Source of the DNA: Bacteroidota bacterium
GTDB lineage: Bacteria > Bacteroidota > Bacteroidia > Cytophagales > Cyclobacteriaceae
Length of the DNA: 64,000 bases
Direction: 5' to 3'
NCBI GenBank assembly: GCA_023393375.1
Contig: JAEWLI010000166.1
Location: 62,001-126,000, forward strand
The first letter of the stretch is position 1. Each line of letters starts with the position of its first letter. Both the position numbers and the translations under genes were made by a program. The notes beneath the pieces were generated by a model, which saw only the letters and a program-made list of their open reading frames with translations, was not told the DNA's origin and did no database searches. Shown here one piece after another: positions 26,331 to 34,727 of this stretch.

Positions 26331-26612
26331 GTGAGGGTTAGTTTCCTTTGCGTCCTTGGCGATAAAAACTTTGGCGTATTTTGCGTTAAAAACAAAAACC
26401 GCTAAGTTCGCAAAGCACGCACAAAGCGCACAAAGATAGAAATGATAGTTCCGCGCCCCTTGGAGAAACTTTGCTTTCTTCGCGGTAAAACCAGTTACCA
26501 CTGGTTCGAGAAGCATGTGCAAAGTGCATCAAGAAATAATAATAAAAAGTGATAATTTCCTTTGCGTCCATTGCGAAACAACTTGGCGTTCTTTGCGGTA
26601 AACCAACCGTGA
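26331..26612. repeat. Cluster of dispersed CTTTGCG-type repeats
   Basis: This gene-free stretch holds two direct copies of a unit beginning TTTCCTTTGCGTCC (26342 and 26557), each followed by TTGGCGT and TTTGCG elements. In between are inverted copies of the same words (TTCGCAAAGCACGC, CACAAAGCGCACAAAG at 26406-26436; CTTTGCTTTCTTCGCGGTAAA near 26470). The palindromic blocks could fold into long stems. The text of the repeat resembles dispersed repeats I know from other Bacteroidota intergenic regions. No ORF of coding character is present. Confidence 0.6.
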
Positions 26613-26621
26613 ATATAAAGA

Positions 26622-27329
26622 TTATTGCGCTACAATTTCTCCGTTTTTCACCACCCCCACAATAGTTTGGGTGTCTTTTTGAAGACAAAACGAGATGTCT
26701 TTTTCATACCCTATCCTCTTCAACCGCATAGCATGATCAGAATCAATCAAATAGCTTAACAGGTCGTTTTGGTGATGAAGGTACAATGAAAGTGCTATAG
26801 CACCGCTGTCGGAGTTTTCATGATAGTCACTTTCCAAGGCATTTATCAATGCACCGGCAAAAATGGTATCTTCCAGATTTACCGCTCCTTTCCAGCCGGC
26901 ACATAATATCAGCACATCTTCACCTTGGTCTTTGAGATAATCTGCCGTAGCTGAAATATTGTTAAATGACCCAATGATCTGATGTTTTGCCATGCTGGAT
27001 TTATTGATAGAAAGGGTGCCATTTGTAGTAGTTATTGCAACCGAGGAACCATTTAGGCTTTTGTCGATAAAATCAAATGGAGAATTGCCAAAATCAAACC
27101 CATCCACTTTTCTACCGCCCCTTTCTCCAGCAATAAGATATCCGTAATTTCTAAGGTGAAAAGCCTCCTCTATAGTTGATACGGCTTTTATGCTTGATAC
27201 ACCACAGGAAAGTGCTGTGATCATGGTAGTGGTTGCTCTGAATATATCTGCTACCACTACAATGTTGTTGCTCAGATCATACAATTCAAGTAATTGTGGT
27301 GACAGGCACACTTCAATTTTTCTGGCCAT
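26622..27329 (-). CDS. comB: 2-phosphosulfolactate phosphatase
   Basis: The 235-residue ComB-family protein carries the characteristic VVADIFRATTTMITALSCG near residue 27, AGERGGRKVDGFDFGNSP around 68, the TTTNGT loop (about 100), ILCAGWKGAVNLEDTIFAG and a C-terminal Asp/Leu-rich helix. ComB removes phosphate from 2-phosphosulfolactate in coenzyme M synthesis in archaea; in Bacteroidota the sulfolactate probably serves sulfonolipid or other sulfonate metabolism (inference). It lies 5 nt after gcvT on the same strand, hence cotranscribed. Confidence 0.9.
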   Translation of the reverse strand: MARKIEVCLSPQLLELYDLSNNIVVVADIFRATTTMITALSCGVSSIKAVSTIEEAFHLRNYGYLIAGERGGRKVDGFDFGNSPFDFIDKSLNGSSVAITTTNGTLSINKSSMAKHQIIGSFNNISATADYLKDQGEDVLILCAGWKGAVNLEDTIFAGALINALESDYHENSDSGAIALSLYLHHQNDLLSYLIDSDHAMRLKRIGYEKDISFCLQKDTQTIVGVVKNGEIVAQ

Positions 27330-27334
27330 CCCAA

Positions 27335-28426
27335 TTATGCATGTCGGTAAAAAGGCAACTTCACCACTTCGGCCGCCAATAACCTGTTTCTTACTTTTAC
27401 ATAAAATTTGGTGTGGAGTGCACTAAAGGCTGTATTGACATAACCCATTCCCAAACCAACACCAAGTGATGGAGATTGGGTGCCGGACGTTACCGCACCG
27501 ATTATTTCCCCACTTTCACTTTGCAGTTCATAACCTTGACGGGGAATTCCTTTATCCAACATTTCAAATCCAACCAATTTTTTCTCAATACCTTTTTCTT
27601 TTTGCTGCTTCAAAATATCTGATCCGATAAATTCCCGGTTTAATTTCACAATCCACCCAAGACCAGCTTCAAGTGGAGTAATATGATCAGTGAGTTCATG
27701 ACCATAAAGACAGAACCCCATTTCCAAACGCAGGGTATCTCTTGCTCCTAATCCAATTGGCTTGATAGCATGTTTTTCACCTGCTTTCATAATTGATTGC
27801 CAAATTTCTAAAGCATACTTTTTCGGAAAATATAGTTCATAGCCCCCCGAACCTGTATAACCAGTGGCAGACACTAGTACATTGTCCACACCTGCTACAT
27901 TCGCGTGAGTAAAAGTATAATATTTTAATTCCCCCAAACTGATTTGCGTAAGTTGTGCCAATACATTTTGTGCAGCAGGGCCTTGAATAGCATACAAACA
28001 CATTTCATCTGAAATGTTGGTAAGGGTGACTTTGTCGTGATTTTGCTTATTGATCCAGCTCCAGTCTTTCTCAATATTGGAAGCATTTACTACCAGCATA
28101 AATTTAGCCTCATCCAGCCGGTAAACTAATAGGTCATCTATTACGCCCCCATCCTGATTGATCAGGCAGGAGTACTGAGCCTGTCCAGACGATAATTTTG
28201 AGGCGTCATTGCAGGTAATTTTCATCACAAAAGGTAATGCTCCCACTCCTTCAACAGTAAACTCTCCCATATGTGAAACATCAAAAATGCCCACACCACT
28301 TCTCACTGTTTTATGCTCATCCAGCTCAGATGCATACCTCACCGGCATTTCATAACCAGCAAATGGTGCCATTTTCGCACCCATTGCTAAATGATGATCA
28401 TGAATCTCAAGTTTTTTTAACTCCAT
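27335..28426 (-). CDS. gcvT: Aminomethyltransferase (glycine cleavage T protein)
   Basis: The 363-residue protein has the complete GcvT layout: LEIHDHHLAMGAKMAPFAGYEMPVRY at the start, GVGIFDVSHMGEF, the folate-binding LVVNASNIEKDW, GLGARDTLRLEMGFCLYGHEL and a C-terminal barrel with VTSGTQSPSLGVGLGMGYV. It transfers the methylene group from the lipoylated H protein to tetrahydrofolate and releases ammonia. GcvP and GcvH are not in the window. A possible -7 element, TACATTTG, is on the minus strand at 28513-28520. Confidence 0.97.
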   Translation of the reverse strand: MELKKLEIHDHHLAMGAKMAPFAGYEMPVRYASELDEHKTVRSGVGIFDVSHMGEFTVEGVGALPFVMKITCNDASKLSSGQAQYSCLINQDGGVIDDLLVYRLDEAKFMLVVNASNIEKDWSWINKQNHDKVTLTNISDEMCLYAIQGPAAQNVLAQLTQISLGELKYYTFTHANVAGVDNVLVSATGYTGSGGYELYFPKKYALEIWQSIMKAGEKHAIKPIGLGARDTLRLEMGFCLYGHELTDHITPLEAGLGWIVKLNREFIGSDILKQQKEKGIEKKLVGFEMLDKGIPRQGYELQSESGEIIGAVTSGTQSPSLGVGLGMGYVNTAFSALHTKFYVKVRNRLLAAEVVKLPFYRHA

Positions 28427-28687
28427 AATTATGTCTTTTTGTTACTCACCGGGATAATCAGGTATATCGGCCATTAAAAATATTACTGATCACAAAATCA
28501 AAAGAATATTTACAAATGTAAAAAAAACTTCAACGCCCTTAGTAGTTGACGTAAAGAAAAGTAGCAATCAGATGGGTTGTGAGAAAGGTAAATCAAGGCA
28601 AAATGTAGTTTTAAGCACTTTATTAAAAACCTAAGCTGAGTTTAGTCGTTATTATGGTATTGTATATTGGGGACTAATGATTTTTTT

Positions 28688-29074
28688 ATGGTAACAGCAA
28701 TTACAGAAGGAATAAAAGTGACGGTTGAAACTGAGTACCAGCCTGAATACTCTAGCCCTAGACAATTTCATTTTGTCTTTACCTATAAGATAACGATAGA
28801 AAACCACAGTGATAATACCATTCAATTGAAAAGAAGGCATTGGTTTATTCATGATGCCAGCTGTGTGACCCGAGAGGTCGAAGGTGAAGGAGTAGTGGGC
28901 CAACAGCCGATTCTGGAGTCCGGTCAAATACACCAGTATATATCAGGATGTAATCTCAAATCGGGTTTAGGTAAAATGAACGGTACCTATATTATGGAAA
29001 GGGTAGTAGATGGTAAAATTTTGAATGTAACCATCCCGGAATTTTCCATGATTGTCCCATTTCGCCTAAATTAG
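28688..29074 (+). CDS. apaG: ApaG-domain protein
   Basis: Start at MVTAITEGIKVTVET (28688) as in the family; the upstream TTG extension is unlikely. The 128 residues form a single fibronectin-III-like ApaG domain with FVFTYKITIENHSDNTIQLKRRHWFIHDASC, VVGQQPILESGQIHQYISGCNLKSGLGKMNGTY and a closing IPEFSMIVPFRLN. Bacterial ApaG affects cobalt resistance and magnesium efflux through an unknown mechanism. It is divergent from gcvT and 20 nt upstream of the methyltransferase gene. Confidence 0.95.
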   Translation: MVTAITEGIKVTVETEYQPEYSSPRQFHFVFTYKITIENHSDNTIQLKRRHWFIHDASCVTREVEGEGVVGQQPILESGQIHQYISGCNLKSGLGKMNGTYIMERVVDGKILNVTIPEFSMIVPFRLN

Positions 29075-29094
29075 CATTCTTGTTTAGCTAAAGA

Positions 29095-29874
29095 ATGATA
29101 AAATCGGCATTTCGTTACCTTAACTACTTATTAAAGGCAGTAGATGAACACTCCCTGCATGCTCCTTTTATCTACCATTTTTACACCACCCTCATAAAAC
29201 CTGATAACATAAGTGAGGTATATCTCCCGTTTCAACAGATACGAAGGAATTTAAGTAAAGATTACAGAACTATTCATACAATTGACTTGGGAGCTGGTTC
29301 ACTAAAAAATAAAAGTCCGGAAAAAAAGGTGAGCAAGGTCGTTCGCAATTCCACTACACCTTCAAAACACTCACGTCTTTTTCATCGAATCATAAAATCT
29401 TATCAGTGTGATAATATGATCGAATTAGGTACAAGCTTAGGTATTAATACATTATATATGGCATCAGGGAATAAAAACGGCCAAGTGTATACACTTGAGG
29501 GTTGTCCGCAAATAGCTGAAATGGCTCAGAAAGTTTTTGACCAATTCCAAGATCTGAATATTCAACTTATTTTGGGAAATATTGATAGTACGCTGCCGGA
29601 ACTGGTGAAAAAACTCAATAGCATTGATTTCGTCTATTTTGACGCCAATCATACTTTTGATGCCACCCTGAACTACTTTAACACCTGCCTACCAGGCATT
29701 CATGAAAATAGCATATTTGTTTTCGATGACATACACTGGTCAGAAGACATGGAGAAAGCCTGGGAAACGATCAAAAACCATAAAAAAGTAACCTTGAGTA
29801 TCGATTTATTCGATTCGGGAATTATAATTTTTAAGCCGCTCGTAACTAAGCAACATTATGTGCTCAACTATTGA
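29095..29874 (+). CDS. SAM-dependent methyltransferase, Methyltransf_24 type
   Basis: The 259-residue protein has a class I Rossmann methyltransferase domain from about residue 90: MIELGTSLGINTLYMASG (SAM-binding motif I), VYTLEGCPQIAEMAQ (motif II), LILGNIDSTLPEL (motif III) and DFVYFDANHTFDATLNYF (motif IV). The N-terminal ~90 residues are a helical region with basic SKDYRTIHTIDLG and KKVSKVVRNS. The acceptor is unknown. It probably shares a transcript with apaG. Confidence 0.85.
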   Translation: MIKSAFRYLNYLLKAVDEHSLHAPFIYHFYTTLIKPDNISEVYLPFQQIRRNLSKDYRTIHTIDLGAGSLKNKSPEKKVSKVVRNSTTPSKHSRLFHRIIKSYQCDNMIELGTSLGINTLYMASGNKNGQVYTLEGCPQIAEMAQKVFDQFQDLNIQLILGNIDSTLPELVKKLNSIDFVYFDANHTFDATLNYFNTCLPGIHENSIFVFDDIHWSEDMEKAWETIKNHKKVTLSIDLFDSGIIIFKPLVTKQHYVLNY

Positions 29875-29885
29875 TAATTTTTCAG

Positions 29886-30269
29886 TTAAAGGCTTTCTAA
29901 TACGTTTTTCAACTTATTTCGTACCTCAGCAGCTGTTTCTTTTAAATTATCATTCTGTACACCCTGCATAGAGACTACGGGATCTATTACGGATACTTCA
30001 GTCTGATCACCACTTTCTTCTACTAAAACATTACATGGTAACATCAACCCGATTTTATCTTCCATTTGTATTGCTTTCCAGGCAAAATGAGGATTACAGG
30101 CACCTAGTATTTTGTACTTCTTAGTGTCAACATCCAGTTTTTTCTGGAGCGTTTCTTTGACATCGATTTCGGTCAATACACCGAAACCTTCTTCTTTGAG
30201 TGCATTGGTTACTTTTTCCAGAGTTTCTTCAAATGAAGATGGGATAGTTTTATTAAAAAAATAGGTCAT
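29886..30269 (-). CDS. DUF302 domain protein
   Basis: The 127-residue protein is one DUF302 domain: FNKTIPSSFEETLEKVTNALKEEGFGVLTEIDVKETL, then KYKILGACNPHFAWKAIQMEDKIGLMLPCNVLV with conserved Cys and Asn-Pro, and DPVVSMQG. The function is unknown; family members are often next to heavy-metal or redox genes. It is convergent with the methyltransferase and divergent from the metal-efflux locus, with a palindrome in between. Confidence 0.9.
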   Translation of the reverse strand: MTYFFNKTIPSSFEETLEKVTNALKEEGFGVLTEIDVKETLQKKLDVDTKKYKILGACNPHFAWKAIQMEDKIGLMLPCNVLVEESGDQTEVSVIDPVVSMQGVQNDNLKETAAEVRNKLKNVLESL

Positions 30270-30298
30270 GATTATAAATAATTTAAATAGTTAAACTA

Positions 30299-30318
30299 AT
30301 ATGAACGAAAATTCATAT
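30299..30318. promoter_or_regulatory. Palindromic operator candidate
   Basis: ATATGAA-cgaaaa-TTCATAT is a perfect 7-bp inverted repeat with a 6-nt spacer. It lies 30 nt upstream of the DUF302 start and about 110 nt before the metal-efflux promoter. Spacing of about 13 nt centre to centre fits a dimeric repressor or activator, but no regulator gene is in the window. Confidence 0.4.
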
Positions 30319-30429
30319 GTTGTGGTTGTGGTGATCCAATATCTTATTTTTTAATAAATTTCATTACATTTCGCTAAATAATATAACCCAATAAAAAAAT
30401 TATATAAGGAATTTATATTTCTAAACTCC

Positions 30430-30437
30430 TATATTTG
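30430..30437 (+). promoter_or_regulatory. -7 element of the metal-efflux operon
   Basis: TATATTTG matches TAnnTTTG, 44 nt before the first gene of the metal locus. No TTTG is found 19 nt upstream, which fits a promoter that needs an activator. Confidence 0.45.
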
Positions 30438-30481
30438 TAATTGTATAACAATAATAAACCAAACACGTTTTCACTATTACA

Positions 30482-30862
30482 TTGAAAAAGATTTTCCACA
30501 TATGGCTTTCACTTTTATTATTGATATCCACAGCAGGATTATCGGTATCGAAGCATATATGTGGAGACAATGTACATGACATTGCTATTCTGCAACCAGC
30601 CAGTAACTGTCATGGTGAAGCCGATATGGAAATGAATGGCTGCTGTGAAGATGAAACCGAACATTTTCAAGTAGATGATGATTTTCAGCAAGAGTCTTCT
30701 CTTGAGATTAATAATTCTACCGATTTACTACTATTTGTTACTCATTTTTTGGGTATTAATTATAATATCCAGGTAAATTGTCACATCTCATTTGCCAACT
30801 ATGAGTCCCCTCCTGATTCTGGAACAGATATCTTGATCAGAATTCAGTCTTTTCTTCTTTAA
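30482..30862 (+). CDS. HYC_CC_PP family small secreted protein
   Basis: The 126-residue protein has a signal peptide (MKKIFHIWLSLLLLISTAGL) and the family's metal-ligand pattern: KHICGD near residue 24-29, paired cysteines NGCCED (54-55), and a Pro-Pro (YESPPD) near 109. The start appears to be TTG at 30482, since there is no ATG upstream in frame. Members are known mainly from Bacteroidota, next to copper or heavy-metal efflux genes as here. It is probably a periplasmic metal-binding factor. It is the first gene of the operon. Confidence 0.8.
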   Translation: MKKIFHIWLSLLLLISTAGLSVSKHICGDNVHDIAILQPASNCHGEADMEMNGCCEDETEHFQVDDDFQQESSLEINNSTDLLLFVTHFLGINYNIQVNCHISFANYESPPDSGTDILIRIQSFLL

Positions 30863-30946
30863 ATCATTTCAATAATCTTATTACTTTCCTGGTTAACGGG
30901 AATCGTAATCCTTTTTACTTAGTTGATTATTGAAGATATTAAAGAT

Positions 30947-33900
30947 ATGCTAAATAATATAATCCGTTTTTTCCTTGAAAATAAATTGGTCACCGTTTTG
31001 CTCCTGGTCATTCTGGTTGTATGGGGATACTCGGTAGCACCTTTTAATTGGGAAAGTAACTTAATCCCGAGAGATCCAGTTCCTGTTGATGCAATTCCTG
31101 ATATTGGTGAAAACCAGCAGATCGTTTTCAGTGAATGGATGGGACGGTCTCCCCAGGATGTAGAAGACCAGATCACTTACCCTTTAACTACAGCTTTACT
31201 CGGTATGCCGGGTGTGAAGACGATCCGTAGTACATCCATGTTTGGGTTTTCCAGTATTTATATCATTTTCGATGATGATGTGGAGTATTATTGGAGCCGG
31301 TCAAGAATACTGGAAAAACTCAATTCATTGCCTTCCGGACTTTTGCCTCAAGGCATTCAACCCAAGTTAGGTCCCGACGCCACCGCACTTGGCCAGGTTT
31401 ATTGGTATACCCTGGAAGGTCGCGATTCGGATGGCAATCCTGCGGGAGGGTGGGACTTGCATGAACTCCGCACAGTTCAGGATTATTATGTGCGATATGC
31501 GCTTGCAGGCTCTGAAGGAGTAGCTGAAGTAGCATCCATTGGAGGTCATATTAAGGAATATCAGGTAGATATGGATCCCGTGGCCATGAAAGCCCATAAC
31601 ATTTCCATGATGCAGGTAATGGATGCTATCAGAAGCAGCAATCAGGATGTCGGAGCCAATACCATCGAAATGAACAAGGTAGAATACCTGATACGGGGGC
31701 TGGGATATGTCAAAAACCTTAAGGACATAGAAGAAGCTGTAGTAGCTGTAAACGATAATGTGCCTTTGAGGATCAGAGACATTGCCAGGGTCAATATCGG
31801 TCCGGCAAGCAGGGCTGAGCGTGGTGTATTGGATAAAGGGGGTGCAGAAGCTGTTGGCGGTGTGGTAGTAGCCCGCTATGGTGACAATCCGTTGCAAGTA
31901 ATTACCAATGTAAAGAAGAAAATTGAGGAAATTTCTTCAGGGTTACCGTCCAAAACCTTATCTGATGGAACAATATCTAAAGTCACCATCGTTCCTTTTT
32001 ACGACCGCACAGGTTTGATTTATGAAACTTTAGGTACTTTGTATGACGCCATTTCCCAACAAATACTGATCACCATTATTGTGATCATTATCATGGTGGT
32101 CAACCTGAGATCATCATTTATGATTTCCGCTTTATTGCCCATGGCTGTACTCATCACTTTTATCATGATGAAATATGTTGGGGTCGATGCCAATATTGTG
32201 GCATTGTCAGGGATTGCCATCGCCATCGGAACAATGGTTGATCTGGGGATTATCCTTAGCGATAACATTCTGCAGCACATGGACAATGCTCCACCGGGTC
32301 AAAAGAAAATAGACACCATTTATAACGCCACTACTGAAGTTGCCTCAGCTATTATAACTGCGGTTGCTACTACAATTGTTAGTTTTCTTCCTGTATTTTC
32401 ACTGGAAGCGGCAGAAGGAAAATTATTTGGCCCGTTGGCTTTTACCAAAACATTTGCACTAATAGCAGCATTGTTTTTTACCATTATCATAATGCCTGCT
32501 TTTGCCCATTGGTTCTTTTCAGTAAAAGTAGATAAGGAAAAGACCCGAAAATGGCTGAATATGGGCATGATCATCTTTGGTATAATCATCATGTTCTTTT
32601 CAATATGGGCTGGTATCACCATACTGGCTTTTGGGATCAACAATTTAGCCAGTTATTATTATCCAAAATACAAGCCCTATCATGGATGGATGGTAGTGAT
32701 CATTACTGTAGTCGCGGTTACATGGTTGTTGGCTGAAGAATGGAGGCCTTTAGGGGTAACCAACAACATGCTGATAAATTTCCTGTTCATCATACTGATT
32801 ATTGCTTTGGTAATGGGTAGTTTTCTGGGTTTTATCCGAATCTATCCGGCTATTCTGCGTTGGAGCATGGCCAACAAAGGTAAGTTTATCATAGCCCCGA
32901 TTTTGTTTATTATCCCGGGATTCATCATTTGGACAGGATTTAATAAATCGTTCGGTTTTGTTGCCCGTGGTTTTGATGTAATAGGAATAAATGTCCGTAC
33001 AACTGCAGTTTGGAGTAGCATGACCCATACCTTTCCTGGAATGGGAAAGGAATTCATGCCGTCTCTTGATGAAGGGTCTTTCCTTCTGATGCCAACCTCG
33101 ATGCCTCATGCGGGAGTTGAGGAAAATATACAGATACTTAAAAACCTTGATCTGATGGTTACTTCCATTCCGGAAGTGGAAATGGTGGTTGGAAAAGCAG
33201 GTAGGGCAGAAACCGCACTTGATCCCGCACCAATGTCTATGTTTGAAAATGTGATCAATTACAAAAGTGAATATAAAACTGATGAAAATGGAACAAGGCT
33301 TCGCTTTAAAATTGATAAAGAGGGTGAATTCGTTCGTGATGATAATAATGAGTTAATTCCTGATGCCAAAGGAAATTATTTCCGTCAGTGGCGAGACCAT
33401 ATTAAATCACCTGATGACATATGGGATGAGATTGTGAAACACGCTAATCTTCCAGGAGTTACTTCAGCACCAAAACTTCAACCAATTGAAACCCGGCTGG
33501 TGATGCTTCAAACAGGGATGAGGGCTCCTATGGGCATTAAAGTTTTTGGGCCAGACCTGAAAACCATTGAAGATTTTAGTTTGCAAATAGAGCAATATCT
33601 GAAACAAGTACCATCAGTAAAACCCGAAGCTGTATTTGCCGACCGGTCTCTTGGCAAACCTTATCTGGAGATTGATATCAACAGAGCGGCATTGGGTCGC
33701 TATGGACTGAATATTTCTGATGTACAGGAGTATATAGAAGTCGCTTTGGGTGGAATGACGTTAAGCACCACTGTAGAAGGCAGGGAACGTTTCTCCATTC
33801 GGGCACGATATGCGCGTGAATGGCGTGATAGTCCTGATAGGATGAGGAAAATACTTATCTCCACACCAACAGGCTCCCAGATACCACTTGAGGAAATAGC

Positions 33901-34708
33901 TTCTATTGCCTATCGCCCTGGACCTATGATGATCAGGGGCGAGAATACATTTCTGGTAGGATATGTTTTATTGGACAAAAAAGAAGGTTTTGCCGAAGTA
34001 ACCGTTGTGGAAGATGCACAGCGATTTCTCCAGGAAAAAATCTCATCGGGAGAGCTGGTAGTCCCTACAGGTGTTAATTACCAGTTCTCGGGTAGTTATG
34101 AAAATCAGGTCAGGGCTGAAAAACGTCTTTCCATTATTATTCCTCTGAGTTTGATCATCATTTTCCTGATTTTATATTTTCAATTCCGCTCGGTGGCTAT
34201 GTCATTGTTTATATTTTCTGGTATTGTGATGGCTTTTTCCGGAGGGTTTTTGTTGCTATGGCTATATGGACAGGATTGGTTTTTGAATTTTTCTTTCTTT
34301 GGTGTGGAGATGCAATCATTATTTCAAGTAAAGACTGTTAATCTGAGTGTAGCGGTCTGGGTAGGTTTCATTGCATTATTTGGTATTGTGACTGACGATG
34401 GCGTTGTAATGGGTACTTACATCAAACAGATATTTGAACGAAACTCCCCGCAAAATGTGGAAGAAGTAAGGAAATCAATTCTTGAAGCAGGATTGAAAAG
34501 GATCCGGCCTTGTTTGATGACATCAGCCACTACCTTATTGGCTTTATTACCAGTTTTAACTTCAACAGGCAAAGGTGCAGATATTATGGCACCTATGGCT
34601 ATTCCGATTTTTGGAGGTATGGCAGTAGAGCTGCTGACCCTCTTCGTAGTTCCGGTGTTATATTCATGGTATGCCGAAAGGAAGGTTTTAAAGAATTCAA
34701 AATCATAA
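30947..34708 (+). CDS. CusA/CzcA-type heavy-metal efflux RND pump
   Basis: Start at MLNNIIRFFLENKLVTVLLL (ATG 30947) giving 1253 residues. It has the RND layout: TM1, periplasmic porter domain (FSEWMGRSPQDVEDQITYPLTTALLGMPGVKTIRS; LGPDATALGQVYWYTLEG), TM4 with AIAIGTMVDLGIILSDN carrying the essential Asp, second porter domain with FMPSLDEGSFLLMPTSMPHA, and C-terminal TMs with GIVTDDGVVMGTYIKQ. The family is about 1040 residues. The surplus is an extra membrane stretch after TM6 (about residues 525-640, three or four extra hydrophobic segments) and a charged loop near 775-835 (DENGTRLRFKIDKEGEFVRD). It likely exports Cu+, Ag+ or divalent metals by proton antiport. Confidence 0.93.
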   Translation: MLNNIIRFFLENKLVTVLLLVILVVWGYSVAPFNWESNLIPRDPVPVDAIPDIGENQQIVFSEWMGRSPQDVEDQITYPLTTALLGMPGVKTIRSTSMFGFSSIYIIFDDDVEYYWSRSRILEKLNSLPSGLLPQGIQPKLGPDATALGQVYWYTLEGRDSDGNPAGGWDLHELRTVQDYYVRYALAGSEGVAEVASIGGHIKEYQVDMDPVAMKAHNISMMQVMDAIRSSNQDVGANTIEMNKVEYLIRGLGYVKNLKDIEEAVVAVNDNVPLRIRDIARVNIGPASRAERGVLDKGGAEAVGGVVVARYGDNPLQVITNVKKKIEEISSGLPSKTLSDGTISKVTIVPFYDRTGLIYETLGTLYDAISQQILITIIVIIIMVVNLRSSFMISALLPMAVLITFIMMKYVGVDANIVALSGIAIAIGTMVDLGIILSDNILQHMDNAPPGQKKIDTIYNATTEVASAIITAVATTIVSFLPVFSLEAAEGKLFGPLAFTKTFALIAALFFTIIIMPAFAHWFFSVKVDKEKTRKWLNMGMIIFGIIIMFFSIWAGITILAFGINNLASYYYPKYKPYHGWMVVIITVVAVTWLLAEEWRPLGVTNNMLINFLFIILIIALVMGSFLGFIRIYPAILRWSMANKGKFIIAPILFIIPGFIIWTGFNKSFGFVARGFDVIGINVRTTAVWSSMTHTFPGMGKEFMPSLDEGSFLLMPTSMPHAGVEENIQILKNLDLMVTSIPEVEMVVGKAGRAETALDPAPMSMFENVINYKSEYKTDENGTRLRFKIDKEGEFVRDDNNELIPDAKGNYFRQWRDHIKSPDDIWDEIVKHANLPGVTSAPKLQPIETRLVMLQTGMRAPMGIKVFGPDLKTIEDFSLQIEQYLKQVPSVKPEAVFADRSLGKPYLEIDINRAALGRYGLNISDVQEYIEVALGGMTLSTTVEGRERFSIRARYAREWRDSPDRMRKILISTPTGSQIPLEEIASIAYRPGPMMIRGENTFLVGYVLLDKKEGFAEVTVVEDAQRFLQEKISSGELVVPTGVNYQFSGSYENQVRAEKRLSIIIPLSLIIIFLILYFQFRSVAMSLFIFSGIVMAFSGGFLLLWLYGQDWFLNFSFFGVEMQSLFQVKTVNLSVAVWVGFIALFGIVTDDGVVMGTYIKQIFERNSPQNVEEVRKSILEAGLKRIRPCLMTSATTLLALLPVLTSTGKGADIMAPMAIPIFGGMAVELLTLFVVPVLYSWYAERKVLKNSKS

Positions 34709-34727
34709 AATACAGAAAGGACTTATC

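Noticed and set aside
28427..28687. Glycine riboswitch upstream of gcvT
   Set aside because: No tandem aptamer-like pairing pattern was found; the region is AT-rich with only a weak -7 element.
31367..31897. 176-codon minus-strand ORF inside the RND pump gene
   Set aside because: Antisense shadow of a strongly conserved pump sequence; no family features.
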